Assembly: GCA_038277395.1 (NCBI GenBank)
Contig: CM076192.1
Coordinates: forward strand, 13,377,494-13,441,493
Length of the DNA stretch: 64,000 bases
Direction: 5' to 3'
DNA from: Dryocosmus kuriphilus
Lineage: Eukaryota; Arthropoda; Insecta; Hymenoptera; Cynipidae
Of the stretch, positions 1 to 13,009 are shown piece by piece. The translations under genes and the position numbers were made by a program. Each line of letters starts with the position of its first letter. The first letter of the stretch is position 1. The notes beneath the pieces are model-generated. The model did no database searches. It was not told the origin of the DNA and worked only from the letters and a program-made list of their open reading frames with translations.

Positions 1-838
1 ATATTTTTAAACACCTCATCTACAGTTCAATTTTCATACACACCTGCACGATGAAAAACATCAGAATTGGATGAAAGTAAATTTTCAACTCAATGATAAT
101 TTCAACTTCACTGCATCTGCTGTAACAAAAAGTAACACACGATCCACGGTAACCTTGTCTCCTAATTTAAAAATTAAAATTTTATACCGAATTTCGTGTA
201 AATAGTCACATTTGTTTATTGAAATTTATCGAAATTCAATTTTTCATCAGATACACGCTATTTAGCTATTTTTGTGTTTCAAAGAAATTCCACTGTAACT
301 TTTTTCTCATCAAATATTTTTAAACACCTCATTTACAGTTCAATTTTCATACACACCTGCACGATGAAAAACATCAGAATTGGATGAAAATAAATTTTCA
401 ACTGAATCATAAGTCAACTTCACTGCATCTGCTGTAACAAAAAGTAACACACGATCCACGGTACCTTGTCTCCTATTTGAAAATTAAAATTTTATACCGA
501 ATTTCGTGTAAATAGTCACATTTGTTTATTGAAATTTATCGAAATTCAATTTTTCATCAGATACACGCTATTAGCTATTTTTGTGTTTCAAAGAAATTCC
601 ACTGTAACTTTTTTCACATCAAATATTTTTAAACACCTTTTTTACAGTTCAATTTTCATACACACCTGCACGGTGAAAAAAAACATCAATTGGATGAAAA
701 TAAATTTTCAACTGAATGATAAGTCAATTTCACTGCATCTGCTGTAGCAAAAAGTAACACACGATCCACGGTAACTTGTCTCCTAATTTGAAAATTAAAA
801 TTTTATACCGAATTTCGTGTAAATAGTCACATTTGTTT

Positions 839-1250
839 ATTGAAATTTATGGAAATTCAATTTTTCATCAGATTAACGCTAATTAGCTATCTTTGTGCTA
901 CAAAGAGATTCCACTCTAACTTCTTTTTCTCACATCAAATATTTTTAAACACCTTTTTTACAGTTCAATTTTCATACTCACCTACACGATGAAAAACATC
1001 AAAATTGGATGAAAATAAATTTTCAACTGAATCATAAGTCAATTTCACTGCATCTGCTGTAGCAAAAAGTAACACACGATCCACGGTAACTTGTCTCCTA
1101 ATTTGAAAATTAAAATTTTATACCGAATTTCGTGTAAATAGTCACATTTGTTTATTGAAATTTATCGAAATTCAATTTTTCATCAGATAACGCTATTTAG
1201 CTATCTTTGTGCTTCAAAAAAGATTCCACTCTAACTTTTTTCACATCAAA
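839..1250 (+). repeat. Divergent satellite subfamily B units
   Basis: These units differ from the core at several linked positions. They have TTATGGAAATTC instead of TTATCGAAATTC, CAGATTAACGCTAATTAGC instead of CAGATACACGC, TTTGTGCTACAAAGAGATTCC instead of the usual TTTCAAAGAAATTCC context, CTCTAAC instead of CTGTAAC, and CACATCAAAT instead of CTCATCAAAT. The second unit (about 1180-1250) keeps only part of the set and is a mosaic with the core type. The same linked set recurs near 3340-3520, 9909-10080, 14284-14450, 15530-16420, 20240-20450 and 55510-55620. Confidence 0.8.
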
Positions 1251-4200
1251 TATTTTTAAACACCTTTTTTACAGTTCAATTTTCATACACACCTGCACGA
1301 TGAAAAACATCAGAATTGGATGAAAATAAATTTTCAACTGAATGATAATTCAACTTCACTGCATCTGCTGTAGCAAAAAGTAACACACGATCCACGGTAA
1401 CTTGTCTCCTAATTTGAAAACTAAAATTTTATATCGAATTTCGTGTAAATAGTCACATTTGTTTACTGAAATTTATCGAAATTCAATTTTTAATCAGATA
1501 CACGCTATCTAGCTATTTTTGTGTTTCAAAGAAATTCCACTGTAACTTTTTTCTCGTCAAATATTTTTAAACACCTCATCTACAGTTCAATTTTCATACA
1601 CACCTGCACGATGAAAAACATCAGACTTGGATGAAAGGTAAATTTTCAACTCAATGATAATTCAACTTCACTGCATCTGCTGTAACAAAAAGTAACACAC
1701 GATCCACGGTACCTTGTCTCCTAATTTAAAAATTAAAATTTTATACCGAATTTCGTGTAAATAGTCACATTTGTTTATTGAAATTTATCGAAATTCAATT
1801 TTTTATCAGATACAGGCTATGTAGCTATTTTTGTGTGTTTCAAAGAAATTCCACTGTAACTTTTTTCTCATCAAATATTTTTAAACACCTCTTTTACAGT
1901 TCAATTTTCATACACACCTGCACGATGAAAAACATCAGAATTGGATGAAAGTAAATTTTTCAACTCAATGATAATTCAACTTCACTGCATCTGCTGTAGC
2001 AAAAAGTAACACACGATCCACGGTAACTTGTCTCCTAATTTGAAAACTAAAATTTTATATCGAATTTCGTGTAAATAGTCACATTTGTTTACTGAAATTT
2101 ATCGAAATTCAATTTTTTCATCAGATACACGCTATTTAGCTATTTTTGTGTTTCAAAGAAATTCCACTGTAACTTTTTTCTCATCAAATATTTTTAAACA
2201 CCTCTTTTACAGTTCAATTTTCATACACACCTGCACGATGAAAAACATCAGAATTGGATGAAAGTAAATTTTCAACTCAATGATAATTCAACTTCACTGC
2301 ATCTGCTGTAGCAAAAAGTAACACACGATCCACGGTAACTTGTCTCCTAATTTGAAAATTAAAATTTTATACCGAATTTCGTGTAAATAGTCACATTTGT
2401 TTATTGAAATTTATCGAAATTCAATTTTTCATCAGATACACGCTATTTAGCTATTTTTGTGTTTCAAAGAAATTCCACTGTAACTTTTTTCTCATCAAAT
2501 ATTTTTAAACACCTCTTTTACAGTTCAATTTTTATACACACCTGCACGATGAAAAACATCAGAATTGGATGAAAATAAATTTTCAACTGAATGATAATGT
2601 CAACTTCACTGCATCTGCTGTAGCAAAAAGTAACACACGATCCACGGTAACTTGTCTCCTAATTTGAAAATTAAAATTTTATATCCGAATTTCGTGTAAA
2701 TAGTCACATTTGTTTATTGAAATTTATCGAAATTCAATTTTTCATCAGATACACGCTATTTAGCTATTTTTGTGTTTCAAAGAAATTCCACTGTAACTTT
2801 TTTCTCATCAAATATTTTTAAACACCTCTTTTACAGTTCAATTTTCATACACACCTGCACGATGAAAAACATCAGAATTGGATGAAAGTAAATTTTCAAC
2901 TCAATGATAATTCAACTTCACTGCATCTGCTGTAGCAAAAAGTAACACACGATCCACGGTAACTTGTCTCCTAATTTGAAAATTAAAATTTTATATCCGA
3001 ATTTCGTGTAAATAGTCACATTTGTTTATTGAAATTTATCGAAATTCAATTTTTTCATCAGATACACGCTATTAGCTATTTTTGTGTTTCAAAGAAATTC
3101 CACTGTAACTTTTTTCTCATCAAATATTTTTAAACACCTCTTTTTACAGTTCAATTTTCATACTCACCTACACGGTGAAAAACATCAAAATTGGATGAAA
3201 ATAAATTTTCAACTGAATGATAAGTCAATTTCACTGCATCTGCTGTAGCAAAAAGTAACACACGATCCACGGTAACTTGTCTCCTAATTTGAAAATTAAA
3301 ATTTTATACCGAATTTCGTGTAAATAGTCACATTTGTTTATTGAAATTTATCGAAATTCAATTTTTCATCAGATTAACGCTAATTAGCTATTTTTTTGTG
3401 CTACAAAGAGATTCCACTGTAACTTTTTCACATCAAATATTTTTTAAAACACCTTTTTTACAGTTCAATTTTCATACTCACCTGCACGATGAAAAACATC
3501 AAAATTGGATGAAAATAAATTTTCAACTGAATGATAATTCAACTTCACTGCATCTGCTGTAGCAAAAAGTAACACACGATCCACGGTAACTTGTCTCCTA
3601 ATTTGAAAATAAAATTTTATATCGAATTTCGTGTAAATAGTCACATTTGTTTACTGAAATTTATCGAAATTCAATTTTTTATCAGATACACGCTATGTAG
3701 CTATTTTTGTGTTTCAAAGAAATTCCACTGTAACTTTTTTCTCGTCAAATATTTTTAAACACCTCATCTACAGTTGTATTTTCATACACACCTGCACGAT
3801 GAAAAACATCAGACTTGGATGAAAGTAAATTTTCAACTCAATGATAATTCAACTTCACTGCATCTGCTGTAACAAAAAGTAACACACGATCCACGGTAAC
3901 TTGTCTCCTAATTTAAAAATTAAAATTTTATACCGAATTTCGTGTAAATAGTCACATTTGTTTATTGAAATTTATCGAAATTCAATTTTTTATCAGATAC
4001 ACGCTATGTAGCTATTTTTGTGTTTCAAAGAAATTCCACTGTAACTTTTTTCTCATCAAATATTTTTAAACACCTCTTTTACAGTTCAATTTTCATACAC
4101 ACCTGCACGATGAAAAACATCAGAATTGGATGAAAGTAAGTTTTCAACTCAATGATAATTCAACTTCACTGCATCTGCTGTAGCAAAAAGTAACACACGA

Positions 4201-4600
4201 TCCACGGTAACTTGTCTCCTAATTTGAAAACTAAAATTTTATATCGAATTTCGTGTAAATAGTCACATTTGTTTACTGAAATTTATCGAAATTCAATTTT
4301 TCATCAGATACACGCTATTTAGCTATTTTTGTGTTTCAAAGAAATTCCACTGTAACTTTTTTCTCATCAAATATTTTTAAACACCTCTTTTACAGTTCAA
4401 TTTTCATACACACCTGCACGATGAAAAACATCAGAATTGGATGAAAGTAAGTTTTCAACTCAATGATAATTCAACTTCACTCATGCATCTGCTGTAGCAA
4501 AAAGTAACACACGATCCACGGTAACTTGTCTCCTAATTTGAAAATTAAAATTTTATATCGAATTTCGTGTAAATAGTCACATTTGTTTATTGAAATTTAT
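1100..4600 (+). repeat. Seven-monomer higher-order repeat, about 2.19 kb, two copies
   Basis: Linked variants recur seven monomers apart. A GATTAACGC/GATAACGC variant sits at about 1186 and 3372 (2186 bp). CATCAGACTTGG has its CAGACTT at 1622 and 3810 (2188 bp). The adjacent ATATCGAATTTC units lie near 1430 and 3620. The following TTTTATCAGATAC...GCTATGTAGC variant lies near 1800 and 3990. The shared order of variants implies block duplication of seven units, not independent mutation. Edges are approximate because the flanking units are similar to each other. Confidence 0.65.
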
Positions 4601-7600
4601 CGAAATTCAATTTTTCATCAGATACACGCTATTTAGCTATTTTTGTGTTTCAAAGAAATTCCACTGTAACTTTTTTCTCATCAAATATTTTTAAACACCT
4701 CATTACAGTTCAATTTTCATACACACCTGCACGATGAAAAAAACATCAGAATTGGATGAAAATAAATTTTCAACTGAATGATAATTCAACTTCACTGCAT
4801 CTGCTGTAGCAAAAAGTAACACACGATCCACGGTAACTTGTCTCCTAATTTGAAAACTAAAATTTTATATCGAATTTCGTGTAAATAGTCACATTTGTTT
4901 ATTGAAATTTATCGAAATTCAATTTTTTATCAGATACACGCTATTTAGCTATTTTTGTGTTTCAAAGAAATTCCACTGTAACTTTTTTCTCATCAAATAT
5001 TTTTAAACACCTCTTTTACAGTTCAATTTTCATACACACCTGCACGATGAAAAAACATCAGAATTGGATGAAAGTAAGTTTTCAATCTCAATGATAATTC
5101 AACTTCACTGCATCTGCTGTAGCAAAAAGTAACACACGATCCACGGTAACTTGTCTCCTAATTTGAAAATTAAAATTTTATATCGAATTTCGTGTAAATA
5201 GTCACATTTGTTTATTGAAATTTATCGAAATTCAATTTTTCATCAGATACACGCTATTTAGCTATTTTTGTGTTTCAAAGAAATTCCACTGTAACTTTTT
5301 TCTCATCAAATATTTTTTAAACACCTCTTTTACAGTTCAATTTTCATACACACCTGCACGATGAAAAACATCAGAATTGGATGAAAGTAAATTTTCAACT
5401 CAATGATAATTCAACTTCACTGCATCTGCTGTAGCAAAAAGTAACACACGATCCACGGTAACTTGTCTCCTAATTTGAAAATTAAAATTTTATATCGAAT
5501 TTCGTGTAAATAGTCACATTTGTTTATTGAAATTTATCGAAATTCAATTTTTCATCAGATACACGCTATTTAGCTATTTTTGTGTTTCAAAGAAATTCCA
5601 CTGTAACTTTTTTCTCATCAAATATTTTTTTAAACACCTCAACTACAGTTCAATTTTTCATACACACCTGCACGATGAAAAACATCAGAATTGGATGAAA
5701 ATAAATTTTCAACTGAATGATAATTCAACTTCACTGCATCTGCTGTAGCAAAAAGTAACACACGATCCACGGTAACTTGTCTCCTAATTTGAAAATTAAA
5801 ATTTTATACCGAATTTCGTGTAAATAGTCACATTTGTTTATTGAAATTTATCGAAATTCAATTTTTTATCAGATACACGCTATGTAGCTATTTTTGTGTT
5901 TCAAAGAAATTCCACTGTAACTTTTTTCTCATCAAATATTTTTAAACACCTCTTTTACAGTTCAATTTTCATACACACCTGCACGATGAAAAACATCAGA
6001 ATTGGATGAAAGTAAGTTTTCAACTCAATGATAATTCAACTTCACTGCATCTGCTGTAGCAAAAAGTAACACACGATCCACGGTAACTTGTCTCCTAATT
6101 TGAAAATTAAAATTTTATATCGAATTTCGTGTAAATAGTCACATTTGTTTATTGAAATTTATCGAAATTCAATTTTTATCAGATACACGCTATTTAGCTA
6201 TTTTTGTGTTTCAAAGAAATTCCACTGTAACTTTTTTCTCATCAAATATTTTTAAACACCTCTTTTACAGTTCAATTTTCATACACACCTGCACGATGAA
6301 AAACATCAGAATTGGATGAAAATAAATTTTCAACTGAATGATAATTCAACTTCACTGCATCTGCTGTAGCAAAAAGTAACACACGATCCACGGTAACTTG
6401 TCTCCTAATTTGAAAAATTAAAATTTTATACCGAATTTCGTGTAAATAGTCACATTTGTTTATTGAAATTTATCGAAATTCAATTTTTTATCAGATACAC
6501 GCTATGTAGCTATTTTTGTGTTTCAAAGAAATTCCACTGTAACTTTTTTCTCATCAAATATTTTTAAACACCTCTTTTACACAGTTCAATTTTCATACAC
6601 ACCTGCACGATGAAAAACATCAGAATTGGATGAAAGTAAATTTTCAACTCAATGATAATTCAACTTCACTGCATCTGCTGTAGCAAAAAGTAACACACGA
6701 TCCACGGTAACTTGTCTCCTAATTTGAAAATTAAAATTTTATACCGAATTTCGTGTAAATAGTCACATTTGTTTATTGAAATTTATCGAAATTCAATTTT
6801 TAATCAGATACACGCTATTTAGCTATTTTTGTGTTTCAAAGAAATTCCACTGTAACTTTTTTCTCATCAAATATTTTTTTAAACACCTCTTTTACAGTTC
6901 AATTTTCATACACACCTGCACGATGAAAAACATCAGAATTGGATGAAAGTAAATTTTCAACTGAATGATAATTCAACTTCACTGCATCTGCTGTAGCAAA
7001 AAGTAACACACGATCCACGGTAACTTGTCTCCTAATTTGAAAATTAAAATTTTATACGAATTTCGTGTAAATAGTCACATTTTTATTGAAATTTATCGAA
7101 ATTCAATTTTTATCAGATACACGCTATTTAGCTATTTTTGTGTTTCAAAGAAATTCCACTGTAACTTTTTTCTCATCAAATATTTTTAAACACCTCATTT
7201 ACAGTTCAATTTTCATACACACCTGCACGATGAAAAACATCAGAATTGGATGAAAGTAAATTTTCAACTCAATGATAATTCAACTTCACTGCATCTGCTG
7301 TAGCAAAAAGTAACACACGATCCACGGTAACTTGTCTCCTAATTTGAAAATTAAAATTTTATATCGAATTTCGTGTAAATAGTCACATTTGTTTACTGAA
7401 ATTTATCGAAATTCAATTTTTCATCAGATACACGCTATTTAGCTATTTTTGTGTTTCAAAGAAATTCCACTGTAACTTTTTTCTCATCAAATATTTTTAA
7501 ACACCTCTTTACAGTTCAATTTTCATACACACCTGCACGATGAAAAACATCAGAATTGGATGAAAATAAATTTTCAACTAATGATAATTCAACTTCACTG

Positions 7601-8639
7601 CATCTGCTGTAACAAAAAGTAACACACGATCCACGGTACTTGTCTCCTAATTTGAAAATTAAAATTTTATACCGAATTTCGTGTAAATAGTCACATTTGT
7701 TTATTGAAATTTATCGAAATTCAATTTTTTATCAGATACACGCTATGTAGCTATTTTTGTGTTTCAAAGAAATTCCACTGTAACTTTTTTCTCATCAAAT
7801 ATTTTTAAACACCTCTTTTACAGTTCAATTTTCATACACACCTGCACGATGAAAAACATCAGAATTGGATGAAAATAAATTTTCAACTGAATGATTCAAT
7901 TCAACTTCACTGCATCTGCTGTAGCAAAAAGTAACACACGATCCACGGTAACTTGTCTCCTAATTTGAAAATTAAAATTTTATATACCGAATTTCGTGTA
8001 AATAGTCACATTTGTTTATTGAAATTTATCGAAATTCAATTTTTCATCAGATACACGCTATTTAGCTATTTTTGTGTTTCAAGAAATTCCACTGTAACTT
8101 TTTTCTCGTCAAATATTTTTAAACACCTCATTTTACAGTTCAATTTTCATACACACCTGCACGATGAAAAACATCAGAATTGGATGAAAATAAATTTTCA
8201 ACTGAATGATAGTCAACTTCACTGCATCTGCTGTAACAAAAAGTAACACACGATCCACGGTACCTTGTCTCCTAATTTGAAAATTAAAATTTTATACCGA
8301 ATTTCGTGTAAATAGTCACATTTGTTTATTGAAATTTATCGAAATTCAATTTTTCATCAGATACACGCTATGTAGCTATTTTTGTGTTTCAAAGAAATTC
8401 CACTGTAACTTTTTTCTCGTCAAATATTTTTAAACACCTCATCTACAGTTCAATTTTCATACACACCTGCACGATGAAAAACATCAGAAATTGGATGAAA
8501 ATAAATTTTCAACTGAATGATAAGTCAACTTCACTGCATCTGCTGTAACAAAAAGTAACACACGATCCACGGTAACTTGTCTCCTAATTTGAAAACTAAA
8601 ATTTTATATCGAATTTCGTGTAAATAGTCATATTTGTTT

Positions 8640-11300
8640 ACTGAAATTTATCGAAATTCAATTTTTTAATCAGATACACGCTATCTAGCTATTTTTGTGT
8701 TTCAAAGAAATTCCACTGTAACTTTTTTCTCGTCAAATATTTTTAAACACCTCATCTTTTTACAGTTGTATTTTCATACACACCTGCACGATGAAAAAAA
8801 ACATCAGACTTGGATGAAAGTAAATTTTCAACTCAATGATAATTCAACTTCACTGCATCTGCTGTAACAAAAAGTAACACACGATCCACGGTACCTTGTC
8901 TCCTAATTTGAAAATTAAAATTTTATATACGAATTTCGTGTAAATAGTCACATTTGTTTATTGAAATTTATCGAAATTCAATTTTTTATCGGATACACGC
9001 TATGTAGCTATCTTTGTGTTTCAAAGAAATTCCACTGTAACTTTTTTCTCATCAAATATTTTTAAACACCTCTTTTACAGTTCAATTTTCATACACACCT
9101 GCACGATGAAAAACATCAGAATTGGATGAAAATAAATTTTCAACTCAATGATAATTCAATCAACTTCACTGCATCTGCTGTAACAAAAAGTAACACACGA
9201 TCCACGGTACCTTGTCTCCTAATTTGAAAAATTAAAATTTTATACCGAATTTCGTGTAAATAGTCACATTTGTTTATTGAAATTTATCGAAATTCAATTT
9301 TTCATCAGATACACGCTATGTAGCTTATTTTTGTGTTTCAAAGAAATTCCACTGTAACTTTTTTCTCGTCAAATATTTTTTAAACACCTCATCTACAGTT
9401 CAATTTTCATACACACCTGCACGATGAAAAACATCAGAATTGGATGAAAATAAATTTTCAACTGAATGTTCAGTCAACTTCACTGCATCTGCTGCTGTAA
9501 CAAAAAGTAACACACGATCCACGGTACCTTGTCTCCTGATTTGAAAATTAAAATTTTATACCGAATTTCGTGTAAATAGTCACATTTGTTTATTGAAATT
9601 TATCGAAATTCAATTTTTTTATCAGATACACGCTATGTAGCTATTTTTGTGTTTCAAAGAAATTCCACTGTAACTTTTTTCTCGTCAAATATTTTTAAAC
9701 ACCTCATTACAGTTCAATTTTCATACACACCTGCACGATGAAAAAAACATCAGAATTGGATGAAAAAAATTTTTCAACTGAATGATAATTCAACTTCACT
9801 GCATCTGCTGTAGCAAAAAGTAACACACGATCCACGGTAACTTGTCTCCTAATTTGAAAATTAAAAATTTTATACCGAATTTCGTGTAAATAGTCACATT
9901 TGTTTATTGAAATTTATGGAAATTCAATTTTTCATCAGATTAACGCTCATTAGCTATCTTTGTGCTACAAAGAAATTCCACTTTAACTTTTTTCACATCA
10001 AATATTTTTAAACACCTTTTTTACAAGTTCAATTTTCATACTCACCTACACGGTGAAAAACATCAAAATTGGATGAAAAAAAAATTTTCAACTGAATCAT
10101 AAGTCAATTTCACTGCATCTGCTGTAGCCAAATGTAACACACGATCCACGGTAACTTGTCTCCTAATTTGAAAATTAAAATTTTATATCGAATTTCGTGT
10201 AAACAGTCATATTTGTTTATTGAAATTTATCGAAATTCAATTTTTTATCGGATACACGCTATGTAGCTATTTTTGTGTTTCAAAGAAATTCCACTGTAAC
10301 TTTTTTCTCGTCAAATATTTTTAAACACCTCATCTACAGTTGTATTTTCATACACACCTGCACGATGAAAAACATCAGACTTGGATGAAAGTAAGTTCTC
10401 AACTCAATGATAATTCAACTTCACTGCATCTGCTGTAGCAAAAAGTAACACACGATCCACGGTAACTTGTCTCCTAATTTGAAAATAAAATTTTATATCG
10501 AATTTCGTGTAAATAGTCATATTTGTTTACTGAAATTTATCGAAATTCAATTTTTTTATCAGATACACGCTAATCTAGCTATTTTTGTGTTTCAAAGAAA
10601 TTCCACTGTAACTTTTTTCTCATCAAATATTTTTAAACACCTCTTCTACAGTTCAATTTCATACACACCTGCACGATGAAAAACATCAGAATTGGATGAA
10701 AGTAAATTTTCAACTCAATGATAATTCAACTTCACTGCATCTGCTGTAACAAAAAGTAACACACGATCCACGGTAACCTTGTCTCCTAATTTAAAAATTA
10801 AAATTTTATACCGAATTTCGTGTAAATAGTCACATTTGTTTATTGAAATTTATCGAAATTCAATTTTTTATCAGATACACGCTATTATAGCTATTTTTGT
10901 GTTTCAAAGAAATTCCACTGTAACTTTTTTCTCATCAAATATTTTTAAACACCTCAACTACAGTTCAATTTTTATACACACCTGCACGATGAAAAACATC
11001 AAAATTGGATGAAAATAAATTTTTAACTGAATCATAATCAACTTCACTCTGCATCTGCTGTAACAAAAAGTAACACACGATCCACGGTACTTTGTCTCCT
11101 GATTTGAAAATTAAAATTTTATACCGAATTTCGTGTAAATAGTCACATTTGTTTATTGAAATTTATCGAAAATTCAATTTTTTTTATCAGATACACGCTA
11201 TTTAGCTATTTTTGTGTTTCAAAGAAATTCCACTTTAACTTTTTCACATCAAATATTTTTAAACACCTTTTTTACAGTTCAATTTTCATACTCACCTACA
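8640..11300 (+). repeat. Fourteen-monomer higher-order repeat, copy 1
   Basis: This block matches 13010-15700 at a constant offset of about 4374 bp (14 monomers). Anchors in order are: the GCTATCTAGC unit near 8690, the TATCGGATACAC plus GCTATCTTTGTG unit near 8990, the TGTTCAGTCAACTTC and TCTCCTGATTTG pair near 9468-9540, the subfamily B unit at 9909, the GCCAAATGTAACAC variant at 10127, AAACAGTCATATTTG at about 10200, CAGTTGTATTTTC at 10339, and CAACTACAG with TTTTTATACACACC near 10960. All have counterparts in the same order downstream. Confidence 0.75.
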
Positions 11301-12099
11301 CGATGAAAAACATCAAAATTGGATGAAAATAAATTTTCAACTCAATGATAATTCAACTTCACTGCATCTGCTGTAGCAAAAAGTAACACACGATCCACGG
11401 TACTTGTCTCCTAATTTGAAAATTAAAATTTTATACCGAATTTCGTGTAAATAGTCACATTTGTTTATTGAAATTTATCGAAATTCAATTTTTCATCAGA
11501 TTACACGCTATTAGCTATTTTTGTGTTTCAAAGAAATTCCACTGTAACTTTTTTCTCATCAAATATTTTTAAACACCTCATTTACAGTTCAATTTTCATA
11601 CTCACCTGCACGGTGAAAAACATCAAAATTGGATGAAAATAAATTTTCAACTGAATGATAAGTCAATTTCACTGCATCTGCTGTAGCCAAAAAGTAACAC
11701 ACGATCCACGGTAACTTGTCTCCTAATTTGAAAATTAAAATTTTATATCGAATTTCGTGTAAATAGTCACATTTGTTTATTGAAATTTATCGAAATTCAA
11801 TTTTTCATCAGATTACACGCTATGTTAGCTATTTTTGTGCTTCAAAGAAATTCCACTGTAACTTTTTTCTCATCAAATATTTTTAAACACCTTTTTTACA
11901 GTTCAATTTTCATACACACCTACACGATGAAAAACATCAAAATTGGATGAAAATAAATTTTCAACTCAATGATAATTCAACTTCACTGCATCTGCTGTAA
12001 CAAAAAGTAACACACGATCCACGGTAACTTGTCTCCTAATTTGAAAATTAAAATTTTATACCGAATTTCGTGTAAATAGTCACATTTGTTTATTGAAAT

Positions 12100-13000
12100 T
12101 TATCGAAATTCAATTTTTTCATCAGATACACGCTATTAGCTATCTTTGTGTTACAAAGAAATTCCACTGTAAACTTCTTTCACATCAAATATTTTTAAAC
12201 ACCTTTTTTACAGTTCAATTTTCATACACACCTACACGATGAAAAACATCAAAAATTGGATGAAAATAAATTTTCAACTGAATCATAAGTCAATTTCACT
12301 GCATCTGCTGTAGCAAAAAGTAACACACGATCCACGGTAACTTGTCTCCTAATTTGAAAATTAAAATTTTATATCGAATTTCGTGTAAAAACAGTCATAT
12401 TTGTTTATTGAAATTTATCGAAATTCAATTTTTTATCGGATACACGCTATGTAGCTATTTTTGTGTTTCAAAGAAATTCCACTGTAACTTTTTTCTCGTC
12501 AAATATTTTTAAACACCTCATCTACAGTTGTATTTTCATACACATCTGCACGATGAAAACATCAGACTTGGATGAAAGTAAATTCTCAACTCAATGATAA
12601 TTCAACTTCACTGCATCTGCTGTAGCAAAAAGTAACACACGATCCACGGTAACTTGTCTCCTAATTTGAAAACTAAAATTTTATATCGAATTTTGTGTAA
12701 ATAGTCACATTTGTTTACTGAAATTTATCGAAATTCAATTTTTAATCAGATACACGCTATCTAGCTATTTTTTGTGTTTCAAAGAAATTCCACTGTAACT
12801 TTTTTCTCGTCAAATATTTTTAAACACCTCATCTACAGTTCAATTTTCATACACACCTGCACGATGAAAAACATCAGACTTGGATGAAAATAAATTTTCA
12901 ACTCAATGATAATTCAACTTCACTGCGCCTGCTGTAACAAAAAGTAACACACGATCCACGGTAACTTGTCTCCTAATTTGAAAACTAAAATTTTATATCG
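12100..13000 (+). repeat. Half-way copy giving a seven-monomer sub-period
   Basis: The pair 'B-type unit then AAACAGTCATATTTG/TATCGGATACAC unit' also occurs midway between the two fourteen-monomer copies. GCTATCTTTGTG is at 9953, 12139 and 14330 (2186 and 2191 bp apart). GTTGTATTTTC is at 10339, 12527 and 14714 (2188 and 2187 bp apart). After about 12980 this copy falls out of register by one extra unit, because the TTAAAAATTAAA unit appears at about 13293, not 12981. The seven-unit block therefore seems to have been copied and then altered. Confidence 0.65.
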
Positions 13001-13009
13001 AACTTTGTG

